Part shown: in pieces, positions 44,622 to 57,786 of the stretch | How positions within the stretch are numbered: position 1 is the first letter of the stretch | Layout: each line of letters starts with the position of its first letter | NCBI GenBank assembly: GCA_032622095.1 | Contig: CP136068.1 | Coordinates: 159,979,465-160,043,464 of the forward strand | DNA: 64,000 nt | Direction: 5' to 3' | From: Siphonodentalium dalli | Taxonomy: Eukaryota; Mollusca; Scaphopoda; Gadilida; Siphonodentaliidae | The notes under the pieces: model-generated | What the model was told of the DNA's origin: nothing | The model's database searches: none | Seen by the model: only the letters and a program-made list of their open reading frames with translations | Position numbers and translations under genes: made by a program

Positions 44622-47600
44622 GTATGATATCAAACTTAGCTTTAATAAAAACAACAAAAAACACATGCTGCATGATATATGTGACCATAATATTGGCTGA
44701 ATTAAGATGCCCTGCTTAACATATTGATCCCGTATGGGGGGCAATTTATGATCCATATGTGGTTAATCCACAATAGTTATTTTTTATTTTCCGAACATTT
44801 GACAAAAACGCCCTGTATTGCCTTACAATGGGACAAATTAAATCCGGATGTTCGCTATCGATATGAGTATATAGAAGAAAAAACGTGCGTAGTTACATGC
44901 ATAATTAATACACATGTACCACCCTTATATTACAAACATACAATTGTTTACATGGACATAATTATATCGTACCCATGAGCCCATTGATAGGAAGTTGTGA
45001 TGGCTAGACAAAAGAGGACGTTTAAAGACACATAATCCGAATTAACCCACCTAGATTACACACTGTTTCTTTGGCCCCGGGGGCAAAACAATATTGTACT
45101 CGATTCGAGGAACCCACCCATCAAAACTCAGAGCTAAAATATATAGATTTTTTAAATATGTTATTTTTCACCACCTGGAAAATTGGCGGCCTAGCAAATA
45201 TTTGACGAGTCGATACTCTACATACCAAAAGTGTGTTAACAAAATGTTGATATATAAGACGTTACTAGAGTTGACAGTGGTCAGCATTATGTGTTGGTAA
45301 TTAATCGATTCTGATTATTAAAGCGTCTTTTGGAGAATTGTTGTTATTGGAATTTGATGATACGGGGACCATCGAATCGGATTGTGTACCTAAAACATGT
45401 ATGAATTTGTTTCAGCACAGCAAAAATTTCAATGATCGCCTCTCATAAAGAGTTATGGTTTGATTATTAAGAAAGCTCTCGGTTATGAACTTTTTGATAA
45501 TTTAACACGTACTATTTACTGAATGATTGTTTTGTGGATTTTTTGCAGTGTGGGCGCAAGCAAATAATGTTGCATGTATGTTTTATTTATAAAATATTTA
45601 GGTTTTATTTCAGGCCCGAATATCGTGTGCCATTCTGAGCAACCGGGTCGCGATGTAACAAAAGCGGTCATAATTTGGACTTTCAAACCGCCGGGTTCCT
45701 TTAACTTGATTTGTTTTTATCAACATATCAACAAATCAAAATGTGCGTGAAGAGCACAGAAGGGGACACATTATAATACAGGTCCCGTTTAACCCTTTAC
45801 CCAACAGAACGGCCCTGTGCCAATGCATTCTCTTATATATGCGAGTCGACCATAGGTCGCCTCGCATATATAAGAGAATGCATCGGCTTAACACATTAAA
45901 AATTATAAAATTGTTAAAGAATGTAAGAAAAAATGGTACAATGCATTCTCTTATATATGCGAGGCGACCTATGGTCGACTCGCATATATAAGAGAATGCA
46001 TTGGCACAGGGCATAACTGTAACTATCACAATGTGGTCAAGGAGCCGGTTCCAATGATATCCATATTTGTATGGTTCTATTGAGACAGACCGAAGATATT
46101 TTAGGCTGTTGAAGCTTTATTTGGTCGGTTTTGGCCGGTTTGTTGGGTAAAGGGTTATCGATAGCATTTTCAGCTAGGTTGTATATAGATATATTATTAT
46201 ACACTAATGTGTTGTCTTGTTCTAAAAGTTTAATGAAAGCAAATACAAAAGACAATTGTGGAAAATGCATTGCGATTCCCGTTGGGTATATATAGGAGTT
46301 TCGCAGTGAATGCGGAATGACTTCATTTGTTTTTTGCATCCAATACAAACAATTTTAAAAAACATTTCGTGTCACTGTTTGCGTGAAATCAAGAACACAT
46401 TCGGTGACCCCCCCCCCCCCCCGCCCTCGCCCCCCACCATAGGGAAGTAGCCAGAGTGTTTCCGTTGGGGTGATCACCTCCTTGAATTTTCCAACTGCAA
46501 ACGCCAGCATTGAACAGGAACAAACTCCAATGTTAGCGATATTCTATTACTTTGCACTGGCCACCTTATAGTTGAAATTTTACAGTTGCCGCATCAAGCT
46601 TTCCAAATGCTAGAAATTCCCAACATGATCCCGTATACGGTTGGATAGTTCCAAATTGATGGTCAGTCCAGTCCTCAATTGTGACAAAGAAGTAGGAAAC
46701 TATGAGAAACAGATCAGCCATGTCTCAGGCATGAAATTTAAACTGTTGAAAATTATTGACCAAATGTGCTACATGTACGTCCTTATCAAGCTCATGGGTG
46801 GCTGGATTTGGTATTAATTTATACAAGATGTTTTTGCTATGATGCAAAATCATGTATTCATTTCTATTTTATTATGTTTTCATTGTTTTGGCATCTAATG
46901 CATCATGTTTTCTACACCTTATCCACATTTGAAAAAGAGCTGAGTATTTTATTTGCTCAATAAATTGTATTAGAGTATTTTTAGTGTTTGTACATTTCCA
47001 CTAGGATAATGATTTATTTCCCACCTTTCATGATGGGGGCTGCGCTGGTGCAGCATTAAAGATCATGTGCCAGTGCATATCTCCTTTTGGGATTTATACC
47101 TTGATATGTCCAACTGCATTCGCCCCATCGAAGCAGATAAATCCATTTTCACCAATACCTTATTGGTTTCGAACTTTCTAACTGGCACATCAAGCTTTCC
47201 AACTCACACCCCCTAAGGTTGGACAATATCCAACTGATTGGCATTTCAAACCAAAAATATATATGCGGTGTAACATATCCAACATTGTGCCAGGCATGAA
47301 ATTTCAAACTGTTAAACATTGAGGAAGATAACTAGTATAGTCGTCGGAGGGTTAGTCCCAGAAGAAATTGGCAAAGAAGCGGTTTTGGTGTCATTCGACG
47401 TGGGATTATCTCGTGTATAACGTATCCAAAATCCGCTAAAATCCACTTTGGGGAAAATTCATAATTCAAGATGGCGTCCAACATGGCCGCCAATAATAAT
47501 GAAAATCGCAAATAGGTAGTTATTCACGAAAACCCACAAGACAAAACGCCAATTCGGCAACACCATTGATTGAAATCAGTATGTTTTGTGGGTATTACTA

Positions 47601-50600
47601 GCCAATCACGATTCAAAATTCTAAGATGGCTACCAAAATGGCCACCGAAAATTGTCGAAATTTAAGTTCTGCTCAGAGAAAAGCCGAAACAACACTTCGG
47701 TTGTGAGCTAACGACGCCAGACTCATTAAACATGTTGCCAATAATATCTACTACCACGGGCAATTCAGCGTGTAATGTTCCAACGAAACAGTATCTACAT
47801 GTACTGCAGGATCCAACATCATGTCCACATATTTCGAGGAACTATCTGGTAATTAATTAGAAAGGAAATAAATTGCGCACGAATCTGGATTATTTGCAAA
47901 CACAGTGTCAATATTTCTACTTATAACGACTATTCGGAACGTTTTCAGAAAATACATGGCATCCGTGGTATTGTATTTGGCACAAGTATTTTCTAGGACA
48001 TAATACATCACCATTCACCGGAGAGTTGATATCTGAGAAGAGTTAAGAGTAAATCCACTTTTCGTACATGTCGAACTGAGAAATCCATTGGCTACATTTT
48101 GTTCCAGCTAGCACTAACAATGGTGTCGAAAAATGTGTGTTCACAATCCGTTTAGCGGAAATTTATAGTCATCGTGTTTTAGTTTCTATCGAAACAGTCC
48201 AACTAAAGAGTTTTTTTCCCAGTGTATCTAGCTATAAATCGGACACGTTCCTGTCTTTGGTAAACTTCGAGTTTGCGGAATATGATTTTTCATACATATT
48301 CCAGATTAAAACAATACTGTATGCAATAAGAGATAATTATATATGCATGGAAAATTCTTTTTTCGGAATGAAATCAAAGAGCAAATATTCTATGTATGAC
48401 TTCTATCGTTGTCGGTGGGGCCATATTGGATACCATCTCGGATCTTAACGTTTTTCTAAAACTGATTTTATCCGATATCAGATACATGTAGGGTATACTG
48501 AAGTCAAAATCGCTCGCTGCTTACTTATTCTGGATCAACCTCTTTTGCGATTATCGCGACCGTGTACCGTATGTGTACAAAATGATGGCCGAGCCCGAAT
48601 TGTTAATATTTGCCAACCCGCGGGAAGCAACCAAAAGATTGAAAATAAACCAAGGATCCATTATTATAAATACTAGTTGTGTTGTATATAAGACACATAG
48701 ATTAGCCACCAGTTACTGCATCCACCAGTTACAATTTCCATTATATGACAAGCTGGGCAGAGTCTACCATTTTCGTTTTGGAAGCCATATTAGATAAAAT
48801 TTAGTATTTCTTTTGGTCCATTTGAGATGGAATGTTCACAAATAAAAGAAACGCTCAAATATTATGTAGACAAAACAGAACCCCAAAGCCGATTTAGGTT
48901 AAATTTCATACCGCATTCGTTAGAACTAATGAGTGAAGGGTCGTAGTAAACTATGATCTAAAGATTACACAAGACCGTTGAAAGAGTATACCCATTGTAC
49001 TCCAGTTCAGAGAGCAATAAGTGATAAAAAAAAGTGATATAAAATAGTATTTTATACATCGGGTGGCCATTTTGGCAACCATTTTGGGTAAGGATTTTTA
49101 AGTTTTTCCATAGGGCTAGCATAATGGCATCATGAAGAGGTATACATTCGTATTTATTTAGTCAATTTTATTCATCAACCACTACTTATAATCGATTGAA
49201 TGACACTCTGGGAAATATCCGCCATTTTAAATATTTTGACTGCCATTTTCCATATTTTGATCGCCATTTTGAGACAAAGCGCCAATTTGGGTTTCATTGA
49301 ATTGGAGTATTTATAGATAATGGCATGCATAACTTACATTGTACAATATACGAATGTCTCAATATGCTGATGACACATCCATGTTTCTTGACGGCTCACC
49401 TGAGTGACTGGAGGCAACTATGGTTGTCCTTGATAAATTTAAGCAAGTCTCTGATATAAACAATTAATTACAACAAAACGCAGGCAGTGTGGATCGGTAC
49501 TAAGGCAGATTGTACTAACCAAAATCAAAAGTACCCTTTCAATGTGGAGTAAAAGAAATCTGACTGTACTTGGCAGAATAACTGTTGTAGAATCACTTGC
49601 TATATCAAAAATTGTACACCGTTTCCTTGTATTGCCACCCCCCCCCCCTACCCAATTTATTAAGGAACTAAGGAAGACACTTTTTGGCTTTGTCTGGGAA
49701 AATGGCCCAGATATGATCAGTAGGTAACAACTAACACAAGACTATACAGTAGGCGGGTGTAAGATGACTGATATTTCCGCATTTATGAACTCTTTAAAAA
49801 TGTCATGGGTTAAACGAGCTATGCCACAGCATACATCATTGACTACGGTCCTGGAGAATTCTGCTCCCATATTTAATACATGTTGGTATTTCATGGCTCC
49901 ATATATCTTAAAAAACCAAACTAAAACTATTGATAATCAATGTTGGAAGTATTTTACTAGTGCATGGATGCTGTATTGCGACAAAATACGACCGACGAGT
50001 CAGACTGACTTACATTCTCTCCCTTTAATTGGATTTATAGATACAGCCAAACTAGTAGAACCCGTTTGGAAATGTTTATGACAGAGAGTATGCTATTCAT
50101 TTCTGACTGTAAAGACTCATCCGGAAATTTCATATCCCATAACGATTTTATGTCAATACGAAAAATAAAACTTAATTTCTTAACTTTCCATGGCATTGTA
50201 CAAGTATACAATCACACGAATTATCACTACATAAAGGCGATATAGCAGTGTATCATCCCATTTTCCCATTCCAATTAAAATATCTACTCACACCAAATAG
50301 CACGAAATATGCATACAGGGCACTACCAACTCGGGAATCACAATGAAAACAAACTATCAAATGGGAAGGGAAACTGAAAAACTCATACATTATAGATTGG
50401 TGGAACGAAATTTTCAAGTATCCCTTCTGTAGTGTTACGGACTCAAAGCTCAAAATGTTTTCAATATAGAATTAATACACGCATAATATGTACAAACCAA
50501 TTTTTGAAAACAATTAGTATAACTGATGATGACTCATGTACCTTCTGTAAGAATGATATTGAAACAATAATTCACATATTCTGGAAAAATATAGAAAAGT

Positions 50601-53600
50601 GGATATTTAATTTAACAAGCCAAATAATTAAATTGAATATTACAACAGCAATCTTCAGCACTACACCTGATGAAAATCTAGACCCTTGGGTGCGATTCCT
50701 ATTAATATTTATCAGATATCATATCTACATATAGAAGTGGAATAGCAACATACCGACCATTATTTGTTTAAAAAGAGAATTATGCTCATATTATCAAGCC
50801 GAACGGGTCTATTACTAAGGTCAATATAACCAATTCAAACATCGCTGGTCATATTTAGAATATTTGCTTAAATAGTTTCTATGTTTATATGGATATTTTA
50901 CGATACCAATAATGAATAATCTTGCAGTTAGTATACATAATGACCCTCTTCGTCTGCGTTTGCTGTTCGTTTCTAAATCATTGACTTTTTATATACAAAC
51001 CATATACATACATAATAACAATATATCTTATTTTTAAATCCAGATATATTTATCACGACTCTGCATGCAACCAACTAATTATAAATCAAGCCACTTAATA
51101 TCACAAATTAATGCTAATTCCTAGGTGTTCCATATAGCCCACCCAAACACCCCACCCACCCCACACAAAGAAAACCAGACAGAAGGAAATAACAATATTA
51201 TATGTTTTGTATATATAAAACATGTCATTTGTATGTATATTCAATACATTGTCATAATTACAATTGTTTGTGAATAAAAATATCATTAAAAAAAATCATT
51301 AAAAACAATTGAACATGCTCCGTTTCCATCCATGTTGGGTTGTGCAGTCATGCTTACTTAGATTGAGTATTACACATGTCTACGTTGTCAAAGAGTCCGT
51401 CTATCATTGAACATGTTCCGTTACAATCGTTTCAGATTGTCCGGCCAGCCTTGGATACAAGTTGTACATTTCATCAGATGACAAAATGGAGATGTGTTTA
51501 AAGTGGGTTAATGTCCTCACGAGATACACTGATGCCAAGTCTGACTGCGAGAGCGGAGACGGCCATCTGCTGTTAGTCGAGGACAGCTCCATGCATCAGT
51601 TCGTTGCGCAGATTCTCGGCACCATTGGGACCAGTGAGTAGCCAGCCGAAACGTATGTGACACACAAAAACTACATAGCATGCGAAGCAAACACCCAACA
51701 CCATGGTACCCCAACAAGCACAATGTGAATCACCAGGATTAGCGCCCTACATTGTCATGGTCATGGTTAGTCCCACCGTTTACACGCGCTTGGCCTCCAA
51801 GGCGATAAGTCGGCAAACGAAAGTCGGCCGCTGGGACAACAAACGACTGGCAACTTGGTTACAATGTTATAGAAAACTATTGAGTATTTTCGAACAGATA
51901 ACGTATCGACTTGTTTTTTAACCCTTTACCCAACAAACCGGCCAAAACCGGCCAAATAAAGCTTCAACAGCCTAAAATATCTTCGGTCTGTCTCAATAGA
52001 ACCATACAAATATGGATATCATTGGAACCGGCTCCTTGACCACATTGTGATAGTTACAGTTATGCCCTGTGCCAATGCATTCTCTTATATATGCGAGTCG
52101 ACCATAGGTCGCCTCGCATATATAAGAGAATGCATTGGCCTAAATTTGTTAAGCCAATGCATTCTCTTATATATGCGAGGCGACCTATGGTCGACTCGCA
52201 TATATAAGAGAATGCATTGGCACAGCGCCGTTCTGTTGGATAAAGGGTTAAATAAATTAGCATATGTTGGTAACAGTCAGTACGCTGGTTTGTGTTAGTT
52301 ACTAGTTTATTCTGTTTTGTGCGAAACCACGTGATTTCCCGCCGTGGGATTAATATGAATCAACAGACATCCTAGAGAATGAGTAGAGCTCTCCAAAAAT
52401 CACTGAAAACCAACGAGAATCACCGTAAATCAATGAGAATCACCGTAAACTAATGGAAATCACGGTAAACCAATGTAAATCACCGTAAACTAATGTAAAT
52501 CACCGTAAACTAATGTAAATCACCGTAAATTAATGTATATCACCGTAAACTAATGTAAATCACCGTAAACTAATGGAAATCACCGTAAACCAATGAGAAT
52601 CACCGTAAACTAATATAAATCACCATCAACCAATGAGAATCACCGTCAACCAATGAGAATCACCGTAAACCAATGAGAATCACCGTAAACTAATATAAAT
52701 AACCGTCAACCAATGAGAATCACCGTAAACCAATGTAAATCACCGTAAACTAATGAGAATCACCGTAAACTAATATAAATCACCATCAACCAATGAGAAT
52801 CACCGTCAACCAATGAGAATCACCGTAAACCAATGAGAATCACCGTAAACTAATATAAATAACCGTCAACCAATGAGAATCACCGTAAACCAATGTAAAT
52901 CACCGTAAACTAATGAGAATCACCGTAAACTAATATAAATCACCGTCAACCAATGAGAATCACTGTAAACTAATGTAAATCACCGTAAACTAATGAGAAT
53001 CACCGTAAACCAATGGGAATCACCGTAAACTAATGTAAATCGCCGTAAACTAATGTAAATCACCATAAACTAATGTAAATCACCGTAAACTAATGTAAAT
53101 CACCGTAAACTAATGTAAATCACCGTGATCTAATATAAATCACCATCAACCAATGAGAATCACCGTAAACCAATGAGAATCACCGTCAACTGATGGAAAT
53201 CACCGTAAACTAATGTAAATCACCGTAAACTAATGTAAATCACCGTAAAATAATGTAAATCACCGTGAACTAATATAAATCACCGTCAACCAATGAGAAT
53301 CACCGTAAACCAATGCGAATCACCGTCAACTGATGGAAATCACCGTAAACTAATGAGAATCACCGTAAACTAATGGAAATCACCGTAAACTAATGTAAAT
53401 CACCGTAAACTAATGTAAATCACCGTGAACTAATATAAATCACCGTCAACCAATGAGAATCACCGTAAACCAATGAGAATCACCGTCAACTGATGGAAAT
53501 CACCGTAAACTAATGAGAATCACCGTAAACTAATGGAAATCACCGTAAACTAATGTAAATCACCGTGAACTAATATAGATCACCGTCAACTGATGGAAAT

Positions 53601-54717
53601 CACCGTCAACTGATGGAAATCACCGTAAACCAATGTTAATCACCGTAAACTAATGTTAATCACCGTAAACTAATGTAAATCACCGTAAACTAATGTAAAT
53701 CACCGTAAACTAATGTAAATCACCGTGAACTAATGTAAATCACCGTAAACTAATGTAAATCACCGTGAACTAATATAAATCACCGTCAACCAATGAGAAT
53801 CACCGTAAACCAATGAGAATCACCGTCAACTGATGGAAATCACCGTAAACTAATGGAAATCACCGTAAACTAATGGAAATCACCGTAAGCTAATGTAAAT
53901 CACCGTGAACTAATATAGATCACCGTCAACCAATGAGAATCACCGTAAACCAATGAGAATCACCGTCAACTGATGGAAATCACCGTAAACTAATGGAAAT
54001 CACCGTAAACTAATGGAAATCACCGTAAGCTAATGTAAATCACCGTGAACTAATATAGATCACCGTCAACCAATGAGAATCACCGTAAACCAATGAGAAT
54101 CACCGTCAACTGATGGAAATCACCGTAAACTAATGGAAATCACCGTAAACTAATGGAAATCACCGTAAACTAATGTAAATCACCGTGAACTAATATAGAT
54201 CACCGTCAACCAATGAGAATCACCGTAAACCAATGAGAATCACCGTCAACTGATGGAAATCACCGTAAACTAATGAGAATCACCGTAAACTAATGGAAAT
54301 CACCGTAAACTAATGTAAATCACCGTGAACTAATATAGATCACCGTCAACCAATGAGAATCACCGTCAACTGATGGAAATCACCGTAAACCAATGTTAAT
54401 CACCGTAAACTAATGTTAATCACCGTAAACTAATGTAAATCACCGTAAACTAATGTAAATCACCGTAAACTAATGGAAATCACCGTAAACCAATGTTAAT
54501 CACCGTCAACCAATGAGAATCACCGTAAACTAATTAGAACTGCCGCCAAATACCAACAACTATCTAGAATATTGTACGCCATATTTTGATTTGTTTTATA
54601 ATATTATGAACAAAATATTAATCATTGTCTTTACTTAACTTTTAATGACCATGAAAAAAAATCGATGGAAATTGTAGACCCACATGTATGCAATAGATAC
54701 AATGTAGATCGATATAG

Positions 54718-54764
<47 letters not shown>

Positions 54765-57679
54765 ATTTATCAAAATGCAATTTAACAGAATATAATATAA
54801 TAGACATATATGTGTCGCTATCCTGCCGGGATTGACATGGTCTTTATGTAAGACCGTCTTCCTGTCATCCCCTCCAGTGGATATTACGCATGTCTTGCTG
54901 TAGTCCAAGTCTTCTCGTACTAAAACTAGCTAAGATTTTGGGATGGAGATGCTAGTGTTTAGTCCGAGTTCCAGGCCCATGCATTCTTATGACACGAGTT
55001 ACGCCCATGATCTGTGGCGGGAATCTGTGGTGTATTTTACTCGATTTACCTAACAAAGCAATACATGATGCTATATACATCGGAAAGAGTGACATCTTAT
55101 GGTCATAATGGTGTATAATAATCTAACTTTAATGTTAAATTACACATAGAATATTCCGGTTGATTGCCACAAACATCGTTGTTTTTTCTGTTTGTTTACT
55201 TAACTGAAAGCCGAACTCAGGTTCCGAAGAACTTCGGCATTGTCCGGTGTTTGTTTTGGCCGAGACGAATTTCGATACAAACAAAATGGCGGCCCCCATG
55301 ATATTATAATGGTCATTGTGTTTACACTGTTTTAAACTGTGAGATGGTTATAATTCCCGTAATTTATTTAATGTATTACATTTATATCTTCAATATGTAT
55401 TTAATCTATGTATGTATTTATTTATTGTCACGTATAATTACGATTACAATGGAGAATTCATCGTGCGTGGTTGATTGAAAATCTACGGAATATTTTCACC
55501 GGAAAATGCCGAACGCAGTTCGCAAGGTCAACTGAGTTCGCATACTTTAAAAAATATGTAAACACTGCGGCAAAAGTTTCTTTTCACATTAAATTACCGC
55601 TTTCAATTCACAACCGATGTGGGTTTCAGATCAAATAGCATGTCTTCTGCGGAAACTATCCGTATATTGTAGCAATTGTGATATTTTATTTCATATAATT
55701 GTGGTTTTATTTGAGCGGGTCACTAACGCTTAAGTCGTGTCATAGGAATGCATGGGCCTGGAACTCGGACTAAACACTAGCATCTCCATCCCAAAATCTT
55801 AGCTAGTTTTAGTACGAGAAGACTTGGACTAGTCTTGCTGCTGAGCATGTCACTCGGGTTATGTATGTATTTTTATTTTAATGTCTGATTGTGCGCGATA
55901 ACTAATCTATGTTGACGGTCGACTCCTGGTTATTATCATTTCTGTATAAACGCATCATGTTATTTGGGACCAACAAGTATGTACATAATATATCGAGAGA
56001 TGCAGGCAATCGCTTAACCGAGTTATATTTTGTAAGAACAATGGTTGGCATAGTTGACTACTAATTGGTATATATGTGTATAGAACTGATGTATTTGCAA
56101 TGCGATTACAGGTGTAACATAGAACGTTCGCACTGATTAGAGGTACACCGTGTGTCGCGTGGATTCATGGACGGATATTATGAGTTTTAGATAAAGCTGC
56201 TACCAACATGTTGATTAAACCACGGCGCTCCCTACTCATTGCCGCTTAAGCTTTCGGTGTGGAGTGGGTCACTGTGAATAACTCTCCCAGAAAAAACAAC
56301 GCCACAGTGTTGAGTGTTTGTCTTTACATATTGCACGAGTAGTGTGTCACAGAGTCAGAATAAGAGGTTATTTGTGACCCGCCATATCAAATCCAGTCGT
56401 AAGTCGGAATTTGTTTTACACTGTGCCAATGCATTCTCTTATATATGCGAGTCGACCATAGGTCGCCTCGCAATTATAAGAGAATGCATTGGCCTAACAA
56501 TTTTGTTTTATCATTTTTTTAAATAAATGTTTCTTACAATTTTTAGGACATAAAATAACAAACATTCACTACCCTGCAGGGAGCCCCACACATATATAGA
56601 AGCATATAGAAGAGTGTCGTCTGCTCATGTTTGTTTGGGGCTCTGTATGGGTGAAATTATAAAATTGTTAAAGAATGCAAGAAAAAATTATTAAAATTGT
56701 AAAAAATTGTTAGGCAAATGCATTCTCTTATATATGCGAGTCGACATATGATCGACTCGCATATATAAGAGAATGCATTGGCACAGGGTAAAAAAGATCC
56801 CGACTTACGACTGGATTTGATATGGCGGGTCACATTTCAGGAGAACAGACTGAGCTATAGCATCAATCCTATTTTTGAAGATGTGGCTTATTACCTTATG
56901 GCATATTTAATTGCTATGCACACCAATGCTGGAACAAATCACATACATTCCATTTTATGATGCAACTAAACCAATTCAATATATCGACCATGGACCAGTT
57001 TGCCCAGTAGTAAAATTGAAAGTATAGTATCACAAAACTACACACACAGCTGAGAGAAGGCTAACATAATCGTCTCGCAAATCGGCTCATAATATACCTA
57101 TAATATGCACATAGGTGCAAAGTGGAGTTTTTTATTTTGAAATAAGCCCATAGTGCACCGAGTTGCGTTATTCCGTTTATGACGCAAGCCACAGTGAAAA
57201 TACATTTTAAAGTGCGTAATTTTATGTATTTTTAAATAAAAACAATTGAGAAAACTAACGCCGCTATATCATTTATCTGGTTACCCCGAGTCACCACATC
57301 AAACGCGGTTGAAATCGGTCCAGGTATCTGGGAGAAATATCGCAACGGTCAGACAGACAGAAATTATTATCTTACTTTATAATATCTATATATACCAATT
57401 TGTTCAAGCAGTGATTATGTTGCAGCATAGTAATACATGTATGCATCTCCAATTGTAGATGTCGTCTGGATCGATGGCCGTGACACTAATAATGACAACA
57501 TACATATAGGATGGACTGGTGTCGAGATTCCGTACATTCAATGGGCGCCTGGCGATCCGGAGCAAGGATGGGAGGACTGTATGCGATTGGATAATAATGC
57601 GGCATACGGATTCAAAGACACGCCATGTGGGAGAATATATCAGTATGTCTGTCAGTATGGCTGGCTGGCAAGGAATTAG
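44342..57679 (+). CDS. Secreted PAN-like/C-type lectin domain protein, three exons
   Basis: Exons 44342-44621, 51436-51633 and 57459-57679 (280, 198 and 221 nt) join in frame through two phase-1 introns into 232 residues. Residues 1-19 form a signal peptide. About 40-93 is a short PAN/apple-like region with Cys46, Cys52 and Cys74. Residues 95-224 form a C-type lectin-like domain with the six cysteines of the long form (95, 114, 131, 200, 216, 224), a WIDG block at 163-166 and WxPGxP at 188-193. In classic mannose/galactose-binding lectins the Ca-site triplet is EPN or QPD and is followed by WND. Here the positions read DPE (192-194) and FKD (211-213), so ordinary Ca-dependent sugar binding is doubtful. 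Proteins of this kind are commonly secreted and adhesive or immune-related in molluscs (inference). The introns are filled with mobile elements. Confidence 0.9.
45614..45647 (+). other. Possible cassette exon in lectin intron 1
   Basis: A good acceptor ('ggttttatttcag') is followed in the phase left by exon 1 by PNIVCHSEQPG, and a weak donor (cgg|gtcgcg) would keep phase 1. Without a donor the frame stops at TGA near 45750, giving an alternative end. Evidence is splice-site fit only. Confidence 0.25.
45789..46158. mobile_element. MITE family A, copy 3
   Basis: Left TTAA 45789-45792, CCCTTTACCCAAC ends. The right target site has mutated to TTAT. The spacer between hairpins is shorter than in other copies. 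In lectin intron 1. Confidence 0.9.
46159..49300. other. Lectin intron 1, no exon recognised
   Basis: Contains a C homopolymer near 46409-46421 and, from 47460 to 49280, repeated 'aagatggc..ccaacatggccgcc' and 'gccattttg' motifs typical of old transposon sequence. Short ORFs (48137, 48573) lack recognisable domains. Confidence 0.4.
49330..51312 (+). pseudogene. 3' half of a LINE (L1/Tx1-like), frameshifted
   Basis: Begins inside reverse transcriptase at the catalytic YADD (49363-49374), then DKFKQVSDI and KTQAVWIG with a stop at 49415 and a frame change. It continues with NLTVLGRITVVESLAISKI (from 49542), GGCKMTDISAFMNSLKMSW (around 49750-49800), a zinc-binding-like CTFCKNDIETIIHIFW (about 50540-50580) and a C-terminal block ending near 50872. 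A 3' UTR and A-rich tail follow to about 51312. Several frameshifts and stops, and 5' truncation, make it inactive. In lectin intron 1. Confidence 0.8.
51436..51633 (+). CDS. Lectin exon 2: first half of the CTLD
   Basis: Acceptor ttacaatcgtttcag, donor GGGACCA|GTGAGT. Starts CPASLGYKLY and includes CLKWVNV, DAKSDCE and GHLLLVED, the standard first half of a C-type lectin domain. Phase 1 at both ends. Confidence 0.92.
51865..51918 (+). repeat. Copy of the 9229-9283 repeat end
   Basis: 'gttatagaaaactattgag' and tatcgacttgttttt match the right end of the segment at 8505-9290. MITE family A copy 4 is inserted directly at its end. Confidence 0.65.
51918..52251. mobile_element. MITE family A, copy 4 (inverted)
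   Basis: TTAA at 51918-51921 and 52248-52251. Shortest copy, with hardly any spacer between the two hairpins (about 52070-52219). In lectin intron 2. Confidence 0.9.
52390..54535. repeat. 20-bp minisatellite, over 100 copies, with 140-bp higher-order unit
   Basis: Units of 'aatcaccgtaaactaatgta' type with variants. In the right part the variant order repeats every 140 bp (seven units): the gaactaatatagat variant occurs at 53901, 54041, 54181 and 54321. In lectin intron 2. Confidence 0.97.
54722..54771. repeat. TA/TTTA microsatellite
   Basis: Alternating TA run followed by tttatatttata repeats. Simple sequence. Confidence 0.9.
54901..55831. mobile_element. MULE-like non-autonomous element with 9-bp TSD
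   Basis: The terminal inverted repeats are about 98 bp long, with one mismatch seen (starting 'tagtccaagtcttctcgtac'). A perfect 9-bp direct repeat, gtcttgctg, flanks both ends (54892-54900 and 55832-55840). Long TIRs with a 9-bp target duplication are characteristic of Mutator-like elements. No transposase frame is visible in the 931 bp. Confidence 0.85.
56374..56834. mobile_element. MITE family B, copy 3
   Basis: Starts TGTGACCCGCC and catatcaaatccagtcgtaa, ends with the complement. Two hairpins of the shared cassette and the B-specific spacer lie inside. In lectin intron 2, 625 bases before exon 3. Confidence 0.9.
57285..57395 (+). repeat. Retroposon-tail-like segment
   Basis: 'cggttgaaatcggtccaggt' and 'caacggtcagacagacagaa' resemble the common 3' ends of invertebrate LINE/SINE elements. 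Ends 60 bases before lectin exon 3. Confidence 0.35.
57459..57679 (+). CDS. Lectin exon 3: second half of the CTLD and stop
   Basis: Acceptor 'catctccaattgtag'. Reads NVVWIDGRDTNND from the split codon, then IQWAPGDPEQGWEDCMRL, FKDTPCG and YVCQYG, ending at TAG 57677-57679. Completes the cysteine pattern of exon 2. Confidence 0.93.
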
Positions 57680-57786
57680 ATCTGAACACTGTTTGTAACT
57701 GACTCACACCTGGTTAAGTGGTCCTGCTAATTTGTCGGATGAGTGCTATAATGTTCTATGTCCATTTTGCCGCAAAAATAAGATAT

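Noticed and set aside
46409-46421. C homopolymer as a functional G-quadruplex
   Set aside because: A single run with no spaced G-tracts, best regarded as simple sequence.
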